From a virus, in IMG/VR virus record IMGVR_UViG_3300006028_000009, positions 1 through 41,908 of that record: a stretch of DNA of 41,908 nucleotides, one strand, 5' to 3'. Each line of letters begins with the position of its first letter. The stretch's first letter is position 1. Below, in pieces: positions 1 through 6,370 of the stretch. The notes under the pieces are model-generated. The model did not search any database. It was not told where the DNA came from and saw only the letters and a list, made by a program, of their open reading frames with translations. Made by a program: the position numbers and the translations under genes.

Positions 1-120
1 ACAATCTGATCGAGCATCGAGGGACGCCACACGTCGACGTCCGCGCCCGCGGCGGCCAGCTTGCGCTGCCAGAACTTCTGGTGACGGCTGACCTGGCCAA
101 CCTCGGTTTTCAGCTCGCGG
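1..120. repeat. Left copy of the 120-bp direct terminal repeat
   Basis: Bases 1-120 are identical to bases 41789-41908 in the same orientation. The unit sequence is therefore 41,788 bp. The repeat lies inside the VRR-NUC gene, whose frame continues without a break when the two ends are joined. This means the repeat marks a circular or circularly permuted molecule rather than a special end sequence. The even length of about 120 bases could simply be an assembler overlap. Confidence 0.97.
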
Positions 121-353
121 TACTTGGGCGGATGCCCGTCCTTGACGAACACCCAGTCCGGCCACCCGTAGCCGTCCATGTGTCCGTCACGCACCAGCAG
201 ATGGATGCCGCGCGTGGTGGCGACCGAGAAGCGGACGTGGTACCCGCACCAGCCGTACAGCTTTGCCAGGCGCATGACCTTGACCTCAAAGCTGTCTTCG
301 GACTCGACACCGATCAGCTCACGCGCGGAACGTATGGAGCGACGGCTCGCCAC
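1..353 (-). CDS. VRR-NUC domain nuclease (3' end continues at 41788-41770)
   Basis: Small PD-(D/E)XK-fold nuclease of the VRR-NUC family, likely a structure-specific nuclease in phage replication or recombination. Reading from GTG at 353 across the join to a stop at 41770-41772 gives 123 residues. The family signature is complete: GWPDWVF with D66, then YRELKTE with E80 and K82, then RHQKFW with Q92, and the closing VWRPSMLDQI. GTG is chosen because GGTGAGG stands just upstream and it overlaps the end of the previous gene by 35 bases. The next gene in the operon is the PrimPol, so the two probably act together. The annotation is only visible if the molecule is closed. Confidence 0.9.
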   Translation of the reverse strand, partial: MASRRSIRSARELIGVESEDSFEVKVMRLAKLYGWCGYHVRFSVATTRGIHLLVRDGHMDGYGWPDWVFVKDGHPPKYRELKTEVGQVSRHQKFWQRKLAAAGADVDVWRPSMLDQI

Positions 354-621
354 TGTGCCTCACCAGCATCGGCTCGATCGCCGCGGAAAACGGCAACCAG
401 TGGTGCTCGTCCGGATCAAAGTCTTCGTCTTCTCGCTCGAGGTCGTGCATCGCCATGCGCAGGCACCGCTCGAGGTAACGGATCCGCCTGTGGAGCTCGT
501 CGGTCGATTCCATCGACTCGAGCAGGCGCTTGACCAGCGTGCACTCGGTGTGCACACACGAGCAGTCGAGTACGTCGCTGCGCAGCTGCCGTAACTCAAG
601 CTCGCTCAGCGTGGCGACCAT
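319..621 (-). CDS. Hypothetical early protein, 100 aa
   Basis: Unrecognised protein of the early operon. It starts at ATG 621 and overlaps both neighbours (the gene ending at 596 upstream, VRR-NUC downstream). The N-terminal part has three closely spaced cysteines (DCSCVHTEC, about residues 19-27). The middle is a strongly charged predicted helix (about 30-65), followed by an acidic stretch EREDEDFDPDE. The Cys cluster could bind metal, but no known family is evident. Reality is supported by operon position and overlaps, and by composition unlike the Arg-rich reading frames opposite. Confidence 0.75.
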   Translation of the reverse strand: MVATLSELELRQLRSDVLDCSCVHTECTLVKRLLESMESTDELHRRIRYLERCLRMAMHDLEREDEDFDPDEHHWLPFSAAIEPMLVRHSGEPSLHTFRA

Positions 622-829
622 GGCGCTTTCTCCCGGGAATAGCTCGAAAGGATTGCTCAGGCGGCAACAGCCACTCGTCCAACGTCTCGCGCGAGATCGC
701 CGACAGGCTGGTCACCGACTGCACGCCATTGACCTGACCGATCGCCAGCACCACTACGTTGTGCAGCGTGCCGCGCGAGGCCAGATCGTCGTGCAGCTTG
801 ACCGCCAGCCAGCTCTCAGTCATCGTCAT
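596..829 (-). CDS. Hypothetical early protein, 77 aa
   Basis: Unrecognised small protein. It starts at ATG 829, or possibly the second ATG at 823, and overlaps the upstream gene's acidic tail by 14 bases and the downstream gene by 26 bases. The sequence has an ordinary soluble composition with a hydrophobic strand LHNVVVLAIGQV near residues 22-33 and a basic C-terminus. No domain is recognised. It is kept because of its position in an unbroken chain of overlapping minus-strand genes. Confidence 0.65.
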   Translation of the reverse strand: MTMTESWLAVKLHDDLASRGTLHNVVVLAIGQVNGVQSVTSLSAISRETLDEWLLPPEQSFRAIPGRKRHGRHAERA

Positions 830-1316
830 CCGGATCCAGGTGACGACGGTTGCTCGAGGCTTTTTTCACGTACGGCTTCAGGCGCAGCAAGCGCAAGCGC
901 TGTGTCCCATCCGCCAGATCGGCCCATTCCACATCAGCAATGGCACGTTTGCCCAGCAACGACTTTTCCCAGCCACGCTCGAGCATTTCGAGAACTTCGT
1001 CGTCGCTCAAGCGGTGTCCAACCAGGGCATTTGCCAGCTCGCGACCGGGCGCAATTTTGCCGCTCGCGGGATTGTCGTATGTCAGGTCGTTGGTAATTTT
1101 CCAGAGTTCAAACAGTTCCCCGGTGTTGTCATCAATCACCGCTTCACCGGTGTCCATGTCCCACAGGTTGAAGCGGTAGGTGTCCATCATGGCGTCCTTG
1201 CGCTTGTCGCGGAATTGCGATGGCGCTTCGTCAACGCCGACGAGCTCGACGACAAACTTCTTCGAGTCGTCGACGCTGATCGCCGGTGCAAATGCGGAAG
1301 TTGGTTTCTGCGGCAC
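816..1316 (-). CDS. Early protein with OB/ssDNA-binding-like layout, 166 aa
   Basis: Conserved-looking phage protein of unknown function. GTG at 1316 is chosen over an earlier in-frame start at 1364 because AGGA lies seven bases upstream and the extra residues look non-natural (Cys/Ala-rich). The body begins with a beta-rich part (KKFVVELVGVDEAP; YRFNLWDMD), then a helical part with GRELANALVG, then GKRAIADVEW, and ends in a basic then polyacidic tail (DPDDDD). This order resembles small phage proteins thought to have an OB-like fold that sit beside replication genes, and an acidic C-terminal tip is typical of single-strand DNA-binding proteins. The function is inference; the gene call is firm. 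Confidence 0.75.
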   Translation of the reverse strand: MPQKPTSAFAPAISVDDSKKFVVELVGVDEAPSQFRDKRKDAMMDTYRFNLWDMDTGEAVIDDNTGELFELWKITNDLTYDNPASGKIAPGRELANALVGHRLSDDEVLEMLERGWEKSLLGKRAIADVEWADLADGTQRLRLLRLKPYVKKASSNRRHLDPDDDD

Positions 1317-1368
1317 TTGGGATTCCTGCCCACAACGCGCAGTACAAGGCGCCGCGCACGCCACTCTT

Positions 1369-1575
1369 TCAGCCGTTCAGCGCCCGAATAACAAACCTCA
1401 CGAGCCACACCAGGCCCACGCCGACTACACCCACCCAGACCGCCATCACCAGCAGCAGGCCGACGAAAGCAACCCACTCACCACGCGTCAGGCAATCCGC
1501 GCCGTAAAACTCATCGCGGTAATAGATCTTGTCGCGGACCTGCACGCCGTACCGGTGGCGCACTGGCATGCTCAT
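1369..1575 (-). CDS. Small membrane protein, 68 aa
   Basis: Starts at ATG 1575, overlapping the stop of the Rpf-like gene by ATGA, so it is translationally coupled to it. A hydrophilic N-terminal half of about 33 residues, rich in Tyr and Arg, is followed by one long hydrophobic segment (about residues 34-63) and a short basic end. The coupling to a cell-wall enzyme suggests a membrane partner, perhaps holin-like or an anchor, but no family is recognised. A longer upstream reading of the same frame is Arg-rich shadow of the Rpf gene and was discarded. Confidence 0.75.
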   Translation of the reverse strand: MSMPVRHRYGVQVRDKIYYRDEFYGADCLTRGEWVAFVGLLLVMAVWVGVVGVGLVWLVRFVIRALNG

Positions 1576-1972
1576 CGCCTCAACCCGAGGCGAAGGCTGC
1601 ACGCAGGCCAGGCAGACCACCCCTGCGCCGCGAGCGTGCGCTCGGCGACGGCGATCTGCTGGCCGCGCGTGGCGAAATCCGCCCGCCAGGCGTAGTCGAG
1701 GCCACCGTGCCGCGCCCAGGTCGCCGCATCGAATTGCAAGCCGCCCTTGTATTTCGGGTTCCTGGTGTTGTGCCAGTCGCCGCTCGCCCGCAATCAGCCA
1801 GCCTGTCCCAGACACCGACCGGCGGCTCGGGCGTGGCAGCCACAGGTGGATCTTCGACGGGCGCAGCGTCCGCGGCAGCGCCACCCTCGTCGAGGGCGTG
1901 CGCGCCAAGCGCCGCTCCGGCCACGACCGTCACCACGATGCCGAAGACGACGCCCACAGCCAGCCGCGCCAT
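1572..1972 (-). pseudogene. Frameshifted Rpf-like transglycosylase with signal peptide
   Basis: Resuscitation-promoting-factor-like (transglycosylase-like) wall hydrolase split between two frames. From ATG 1972 the first part encodes a signal peptide or membrane anchor (about residues 1-27), a Pro/Ala-rich linker, and the domain start VWDRLADC ending near 1790. The rest (SGDWHNTRNPKYKGG, then LQFDAATWARHGG, to a stop at 1572) lies in another frame, entered around 1783-1793. Family members read C-E-S-G at this point, where Glu is catalytic. Here the join region reads tgc ggg cga gc, so the Glu codon is absent from both usable frames. One missing base, one slip, or a four-for-two base replacement would explain it. 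The ribosome site AGGTGGG precedes the start, which overlaps the previous stop (TAATG). Confidence 0.8.
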
Positions 1973-2310
1973 TAGCTGCCCACCTGGGCGGGGCTCCCCA
2001 CCGTCGGGTCCGGTGCGGCATTGGCGGTCCGTCCACCCTGGCCGTTTCCGTCCACACCCGTCAGGTCGGCCCCGCCCATGTCCGCGGCGCGCTCGATGGC
2101 GGTCTCCACGAGGTAATCCAGCACGTCCTGGAGCAACGGCACGAGGCCGGACCACGACGCGGTGCGCTCGATGGCCAGTCGCTGGCCGATCTTCACCCCA
2201 AACTCGTAATTCGCTAGCGGATCCTCACGCTGGGACGATCGTGATCGCCAGGCGTACCAGGCAGCCCGCGGATCGGTGGACACAGCTTCGCCAGGCCTGG
2301 TCGACGGCAT
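1972..2310 (-). CDS. Hypothetical early protein, 112 aa
   Basis: Unrecognised soluble protein. ATG 2310 follows AGAGGTCG at reasonable spacing and lies just after the previous gene's stop. The N-terminal half is basic. The centre has a helical hydrophobic stretch VPLLQDVLDYLVETAIERA (about residues 57-75), and the last third is Gly/Asp/Ala-rich and probably disordered. Its stop overlaps the start of the Rpf-like gene. No function can be assigned. Confidence 0.7.
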   Translation of the reverse strand: MPSTRPGEAVSTDPRAAWYAWRSRSSQREDPLANYEFGVKIGQRLAIERTASWSGLVPLLQDVLDYLVETAIERAADMGGADLTGVDGNGQGGRTANAAPDPTVGSPAQVGS

Positions 2311-2313
2311 GGG

Positions 2314-2496
2314 CTAAGCGACCTCTTTGGCAGCTTTGGTTTCGTGCTGGGTAGCGATGCGCTCGAGCAACACCGCGGCGTGCTTGCGTGGGTCGCGCCG
2401 CTCAAGAGCTGCCAGGCGTTCGATTACCCACCAGCGATCGAGCGTAATCTCGAGGAGGACTCGCTTCTTGCGGTCGAAGGTGTCCGTACTGATCAC
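2314..2496 (-). CDS. Hypothetical protein, first gene of the early operon, 60 aa
   Basis: Small basic helical protein starting at GTG 2496, with no clear ribosome site. It is the first gene leftwards of the divergent control region and so probably the first one expressed when repression is lifted. That position fits a small regulator or anti-host protein, but no motif is recognised. It ends three bases before the next start. Confidence 0.6.
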   Translation of the reverse strand: MISTDTFDRKKRVLLEITLDRWWVIERLAALERRDPRKHAAVLLERIATQHETKAAKEVA

Positions 2497-2535
2497 GTCT
2501 GGTCAGTCTCGACGAGCCGTGTGCCAACAAAAAAC

Positions 2536-2590
2536 CCTCGCCGCCTCACAAAAAATTCCCCAATTTTTTCCTTGTGAGGCTGTGGCGAGG
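2536..2590. promoter_or_regulatory. Long imperfect inverted repeat in the divergent control region
   Basis: Between the leftward early operon (first gene at 2496) and the rightward XRE gene (2636) stands a large dyad. The left arm is CCTCGCCGCCTCACAA and the right arm is TTGTGAGGC, TGT, GGCGAGG. They pair fully apart from a three-base bulge, around an inner AAAATT-CCCC-AATTTT palindrome. The half-site GCCTCACAA/TTGTGAGGC is a plausible operator for the XRE protein. A cruciform or terminator role is also possible. No convincing -35/-10 pair was found for either side. Confidence 0.65.
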
Positions 2591-2635
2591 TACGCTGAGC
2601 ACAGCTTGAGATAGCAGCGTAAACTGGGACGCTAC

Positions 2636-2899
2636 ATGGACCTTAGTGAGGCTTCACTTACCGTCCCAGCAGACTTCATCTTTGGCGCAGTGCTGGTCCC
2701 AAGCCTGCGCTACTACCGCCTGAGCCGCGCTCTGTCCCAGGACACCCTGGCCGAACGCGCCGGCGTCAGCCCGAAGACAGTGATCCGTGGCGAAAAAGGC
2801 CTGGAGATCCGTCTGTCGAGTGTGCGAGCGCTGGCCTCGGCGTTACGCGTCAGTCCACGCCGGCTGCAACAGCCCATACCGCCGGCGTCCTCCCACTAG
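2636..2899 (+). CDS. XRE-family helix-turn-helix repressor-like protein
   Basis: 87-residue DNA-binding protein. The helix-turn-helix covers about residues 25-75 and reads as a standard XRE fold: RYYRLSRALSQDTLAERAG, then VSPKTVIRGEKG and LSSVRALASALRVSP. There is no ligand or cleavage domain, so it is a minimal Cro/CI-type regulator. It stands divergent from the early operon across a dyad that could be its operator, and is followed by an intrinsic terminator at 2927-2958. It is likely the lysogeny switch protein, though a Cro-like or excisionase-control role cannot be excluded. The ATG at 2636 is preceded by GGGA. Confidence 0.9.
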   Translation: MDLSEASLTVPADFIFGAVLVPSLRYYRLSRALSQDTLAERAGVSPKTVIRGEKGLEIRLSSVRALASALRVSPRRLQQPIPPASSH

Positions 2900-2926
2900 C
2901 ATCCGTCTATACTCCCAGCTACAACG

Positions 2927-2958
2927 TCACAGTTGCGTTAAGGCACTGTGATTTTTTT
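2927..2958 (+). terminator. Intrinsic terminator after the XRE gene
   Basis: TCACAGT (2927-2933) and ACTGTGA (2945-2951) form a seven-pair stem with an 11-base loop, followed directly by seven T. It lies 28 bases after the XRE stop codon and would end the plus-strand repressor transcript. Confidence 0.75.
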
Positions 2959-3106
2959 GACGTTTGGATGGGGGTTACAGTTGGCTATCGTCTGAGGAAA
3001 GGTTAAGGACAGCCGCACGGCAGGCGGCCAGCACAACTTCAAAAAAACACGGAGGCTGCCGCGGGGATAGGGGCCGCGGGAAGCAAGGTCCGGAAAGGGA
3101 ATTCTG

Positions 3107-4015
3107 TTGAGCAGTATTGGGCAGGTATTGTCTTCAGCGTCCGGCACAGCAGGGCGGCCACACGGTCCTAAAAAACCTCTCGAAGAGTTGCTCGACGCGT
3201 ACGTCAAGTACCGCGCCGAGCGGATTGGCCTTCATCAGCCCGCGGAAAAAGAATCCCGCGAGGGCTTTCGCAAGAAGGTAGGCCTGTCCGACCAGGGGCT
3301 GCGCGACTACCTGAAACACGCGAACTTGCCATTTCCGCTGCTGCCTATCGACAGAGACACCGGCAAGGAGCTGCTCGTCTGCACCATCTGGGGCCAGCCG
3401 CCGTACGACATCACCTGGATCATCCCGTCGGTTCGCGACGTCCTGAGTTGCGATCCCGCTGATCTGGTGGGTCACGGCTGCGCCCTGCCGCTACTCCGCG
3501 GAAACAGTGCTCGCCTCGAAGCTGAGCACACGACCATGATCCAGCGACTGCGCACCGATCCACAATTCGTCCAGGCTGAGTTCAGCACTACGCTGCACCG
3601 ACGCTCAGACAACGCGCAGCTACCCGTGGACGTCGTGGTGCGCTACACGGGCAAAACCCACGACAGGTTCTACTGCGTCGCGCAGATTACGGGTCCCGCG
3701 ATCGTCCCGCCAGTCGCTGAAACCTTCAACACGACGGGTGAGATTTTCCGCTTGCGCAAGGAGAGCAACACGTTCACGTACACACCTCCGTTGAACCTCA
3801 CGCCTCCTGACCTGCAGGCTCCCGGCCAGTTCGTGTTCAACCCGCCGTCCACAGGTCGGTACGTGCTGGCACCGATGCCGAGCATCGCGGTTGTTCCCCC
3901 CGGCTCGCCGATCCTCCTGCAAAACGGCCGCGGCTCGTACGCGGAACCACACCACACATGTTTGGGCTACGACTCGGGCAGAGCATGCAAAGCATGCGAA
4001 ATAAGGGCCAGGTAA
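3107..4015 (+). CDS. PAS-domain sensor/regulator with N-terminal HTH-like segment
   Basis: 302-residue protein in the lysogeny region. Residues about 88-196 read as a PAS domain: ITWIIPSVRDVLSCDPADL then VG matches the conserved front of the fold. The back half, TLHRRSDNAQLPVDVVVRY and FYCVAQITG, matches the beta-sheet end. Upstream, residues about 52-75 (EGFRKKVGLSDQGLRDYLK) look like a helix-turn-helix. The C-terminus carries His282/283, Cys285, Cys294 and Cys297, a possible metal site. The start is TTG at 3107, preceded by AAAGGGA. A phage-coded PAS protein next to the repressor suggests that a small ligand, redox state or light tunes the lysis/lysogeny choice. That role is inference; the PAS reading is reasonably firm. 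Confidence 0.75.
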   Translation: MSSIGQVLSSASGTAGRPHGPKKPLEELLDAYVKYRAERIGLHQPAEKESREGFRKKVGLSDQGLRDYLKHANLPFPLLPIDRDTGKELLVCTIWGQPPYDITWIIPSVRDVLSCDPADLVGHGCALPLLRGNSARLEAEHTTMIQRLRTDPQFVQAEFSTTLHRRSDNAQLPVDVVVRYTGKTHDRFYCVAQITGPAIVPPVAETFNTTGEIFRLRKESNTFTYTPPLNLTPPDLQAPGQFVFNPPSTGRYVLAPMPSIAVVPPGSPILLQNGRGSYAEPHHTCLGYDSGRACKACEIRAR

Positions 4016-4082
4016 CCAGCGGATATTTTTGGGGGCCGACTGGTCTTTTTGGTGGGGGCGTGGCCACCAGAGACTTAGCGCC

Positions 4083-4265
4083 ATGGTGTCGGACGCGAAG
4101 AAGCGGTCCCGCAGGACCGCTTCGCCAGAACTTCGCATCGTCGAAGAAACCTGCATCCCTGACCCGACCGCGCTCGGACGAGCCACAGAAGCGTTCGTAC
4201 GGGCGCTGCTAGCGGCTCGCCGCCACGAGACTGCCGATCAGGTGGATCGACGGTCTGCCGACTGA
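4083..4265 (+). CDS. 60-aa protein convergent with the serine integrase
   Basis: Small basic protein starting at ATG 4083. Its core reads PDPTALGRATEAFVRALL, a short helical pattern I associate with small genes beside serine recombinases in Gram-positive and Chloroflexota genomes. Its last 57 bases overlap the 3' end of the integrase on the other strand, so the two transcripts collide. An earlier TTG at 4029 in the same frame is less likely. It could be a recombination accessory or directionality factor, but this rests on position only. Confidence 0.55.
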   Translation: MVSDAKKRSRRTASPELRIVEETCIPDPTALGRATEAFVRALLAARRHETADQVDRRSAD

Positions 4266-5927
4266 GACGAAGTTGCACAACTTCGCTGAATCGACAGAGC
4301 GGTTATCAAACAAAATCGTCCACGCCACGGTGCGGTCCTTGCGGATCACCACCCGCTGAATCAGCGGCTTCAAGAAATCGCGCAGGGCAACCCGAGGATA
4401 GTCAGCGGCACGCACCCGTGGCCATTCCACCGTCAAAGTGGTCAGCAGTTGTTCGGCATCCCGAAGCTGGCCAAAGAGCGCCTCGGCCAGCGTGTCTTCG
4501 CTTTCCAGGAGCTCGAGCTCGCGGCGGACTTCGGCTGCCTCGCTGGCATTGGTGGCGGTCTTGGCGCGGAACTCGTCTGCTGTCAGATCGCCGCTGCTGA
4601 CAAGGTCAGCCAGACCGGCCCGACCGCGATCGAGCGCTGCCAGTCGCTGCCGCAGGGCTTTCTTCTGGGCTTCGTTCTGGCCGACTGAGCCGTGGCGCTC
4701 GAGTTGCTGTGCGCGGATCGACTCGAGCACGCGGTCTGGCCTGGCAACAATGTCGTCGATGCGCTCGAGGATCAACTCCTCGAGCTTGTCGCCCATCACG
4801 TACACCGGGCCGCTGCACACCTCGCCAGTACGCCGCGCATTGGTCCGACCTCTGGCGTGGCTGCACGCGTAGTACACGCGCCCTTCGTTGTGGTGCCCCT
4901 TGCGCGGCTTCTGGTAGTTACCGATCATGTTGAAGCCGCACGACCCGCACACCAGCTTGCCCGTGAGCAGGTACACATAGTCCTCGCTGCGGCGCGGCGA
5001 ATTGAAGTTCGAGATGTGCTTCTGGCGGGCTTCTTTGGCTCGTTCGAAGAGATCACGCGTGACGAGCGCGGGCACGATCTGGACGATGGGCGCCGGCGTC
5101 GACTTGTACTTGTTCGAGCCGACTTTGTTGTACTTCAGCACACGCTGGCCCATGTAGATCTCGTTGTTGACGATGTCCAGCAGGCGCGAGTGCTGCCAAC
5201 GCGGCCAGACGAGCTCTTTGTACTTCTCAGATTTCTTGTTGTAGTAGCGCTTGATCGACGGCACGCCAGCTGCTCGCAACCAGCGCATGATCGACAGCAG
5301 GCTCTCGCCGTTCGCGCAGCGCTCGTAGATCTCCACCACGAGGTCGGCTTCGGTGATCCCCAATTCCTTGATGATCCGCTCAGACCGCACCAGCACAGAA
5401 TTCTTCACGTCGTAACCGAAGGGAATCGGACCGTTGATGAACTCGCCATTCTGAGCATGCGTTTCGCGGCCAGCCATAGTGCGGTCGCGAATGATCTCGC
5501 GCTCGAAGTGACTGAAGGCGCACATGATCGCGAACTGCAGTCGGCCTGCGGGTGAAGTCAGGTCGATGTGCTCGTTCGGCGACTCGATGCGAATCTCGCG
5601 CCCCGAAAACTCTTCGGCGATCGCTTCGGCGACGCCACGATCGCGCGCCAGTCGATCGCTGCGAGACACGCACACGATGTCGATCTCGCCGCGGCGGATC
5701 ATGGCCATCATGCGCGAGCCATCAGGTCGCTGATCCATCGGGATAGTGCCCGAGACGCCATCGTCACGGAACGTGCCTGCGAACACCGATGACGTTTCAG
5801 CCTTCTCGTCAAAGCAGTGGTCGTACGTCTTGTGGAGCACTTTGTCCTGAGCACGAATCGTGTCGCGCTCAGACTGCTCGTCGGTCGATACACGCTCGTA
5901 GAAAGCCCGACGCTCACGACGAGTCAC
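4209..5927 (-). CDS. int: Large serine recombinase (phage integrase)
   Basis: 572-residue site-specific recombinase that would join attP and attB through a phosphoserine link. The resolvase domain (about 1-160) opens with YERVSTDEQ, giving nucleophile Ser14. It continues with DDGVSGT, SRSDRLARDR and the FSHFEREIIRDR helix leading to the recombinase domain (about 170-290). A zinc beta-ribbon (CGSCGFNM, YYACSHARG, GEVCSG; about 320-370) and a Leu/Glu-rich coiled coil (about 415-480) follow. Length and order are those of intact large serine integrases. ATG 5927 overlaps the 70-aa gene upstream by four bases. The gene makes this a temperate phage. attP should lie close by but was not identified. 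Confidence 0.95.
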   Translation of the reverse strand: MTRRERRAFYERVSTDEQSERDTIRAQDKVLHKTYDHCFDEKAETSSVFAGTFRDDGVSGTIPMDQRPDGSRMMAMIRRGEIDIVCVSRSDRLARDRGVAEAIAEEFSGREIRIESPNEHIDLTSPAGRLQFAIMCAFSHFEREIIRDRTMAGRETHAQNGEFINGPIPFGYDVKNSVLVRSERIIKELGITEADLVVEIYERCANGESLLSIMRWLRAAGVPSIKRYYNKKSEKYKELVWPRWQHSRLLDIVNNEIYMGQRVLKYNKVGSNKYKSTPAPIVQIVPALVTRDLFERAKEARQKHISNFNSPRRSEDYVYLLTGKLVCGSCGFNMIGNYQKPRKGHHNEGRVYYACSHARGRTNARRTGEVCSGPVYVMGDKLEELILERIDDIVARPDRVLESIRAQQLERHGSVGQNEAQKKALRQRLAALDRGRAGLADLVSSGDLTADEFRAKTATNASEAAEVRRELELLESEDTLAEALFGQLRDAEQLLTTLTVEWPRVRAADYPRVALRDFLKPLIQRVVIRKDRTVAWTILFDNRSVDSAKLCNFVSVGRPSIHLIGSLVAASR

Positions 5928-6136
5928 AGCTGGCCCGCTTTCGCACGGGCTACAAGCGCCTCGATATTAGTTGCCAGGCTCGTGAGCCACTGACGTTTGT
6001 CGAAAGTCGGATCTTCGAGAAGGCTCAGATTCGCGCTGATCCAGGTCTCTCGATCAATGACCGGGCCAACAACAAAGTAGATCGGGTCAGCGAGGATGTC
6101 AGTAACACCCGGGTCGCTGGGCGGTAAAGTAGTCAC
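5924..6136 (-). CDS. 70-aa protein coupled to the integrase
   Basis: Starts at GTG 6136 behind AGGAG at rather long spacing, and its stop overlaps the integrase start (ATGA), so the two are made together. The protein is acidic in the N-terminal half and helical at the end (TSLATNIEALVARAKAGQL). No family is recognised. Coupling to a serine integrase makes it a candidate accessory or directionality factor. Directionality factors of serine integrases share no common sequence, so homology cannot help here. Confidence 0.65.
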   Translation of the reverse strand: MTTLPPSDPGVTDILADPIYFVVGPVIDRETWISANLSLLEDPTFDKRQWLTSLATNIEALVARAKAGQL

Positions 6137-6170
6137 CGCGGGTCAGTCTCCTCATTAGGCTGATTTCGCT

Positions 6171-6200
6171 GGCCCCGCGTTGCTAACTAGACGCGGGGCC
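6171..6200. terminator. GC-rich perfect hairpin, terminator or attachment-site candidate
   Basis: GGCCCCGCGT (6171-6180) and ACGCGGGGCC (6191-6200) are perfect ten-base inverted arms around a ten-base spacer. There is only a weak T-run (TTCCT) on the plus side and none on the minus side. It stands upstream of the integrase gene pair, where an attP site could also lie. The role is undecided. Confidence 0.5.
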
Positions 6201-6232
6201 TTCCTATGCTATCCAAGCCGGCGACAGAAAAC

Positions 6233-6261
6233 TTGGAAAGATTCTGAGCGCTGGCTACACT
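6233..6261 (+). promoter_or_regulatory. Predicted sigma-70-type promoter
   Basis: TTGGAA (6233-6238), a 17-base spacer, then TACACT (6256-6261) make a good vegetative promoter on the plus strand. A transcript would start near 6268 and meet a hairpin-plus-T terminator at 6304-6332 before the gene at 6371. GCTACACTGG, which overlaps the -10, recurs at 6341-6350 without a matching -35. Confidence 0.5.
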
Positions 6262-6267
6262 GGCACT

Positions 6268-6335
6268 TGCAGGCGTTGTTGGGTGCCAATCCTCACGCTG
6301 CGGCCCCTGGTTCTCTGAATCAGGGGTCTTTTCTT
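6268..6335 (+). ncRNA. Candidate small RNA or attenuated leader
   Basis: The interval between the predicted promoter and the terminator is about 65 nt and has no open frame of note. It would be either a free small RNA or the leader of the 6371 gene with a built-in attenuator. This is inferred only from the signal layout. Confidence 0.3.
6304..6332 (+). terminator. Intrinsic terminator/attenuator
   Basis: CCCCTGGTTC (6304-6313) pairs with GAATCAGGGG (6317-6326), ten pairs including one G-T, across a three-base loop. TCTTTTCTTG follows. It acts on the plus strand and lies upstream of, not after, a plus-strand gene. Confidence 0.7.
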
Positions 6336-6370
6336 GTCCCGCTACACTGGAACTCTGCGGCCAGATAAAG

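Noticed and set aside
6171-6200. Firm attP call at the perfect hairpin
   Set aside because: Serine-integrase attP sites cannot be recognised without the host attB, and a terminator fits as well.
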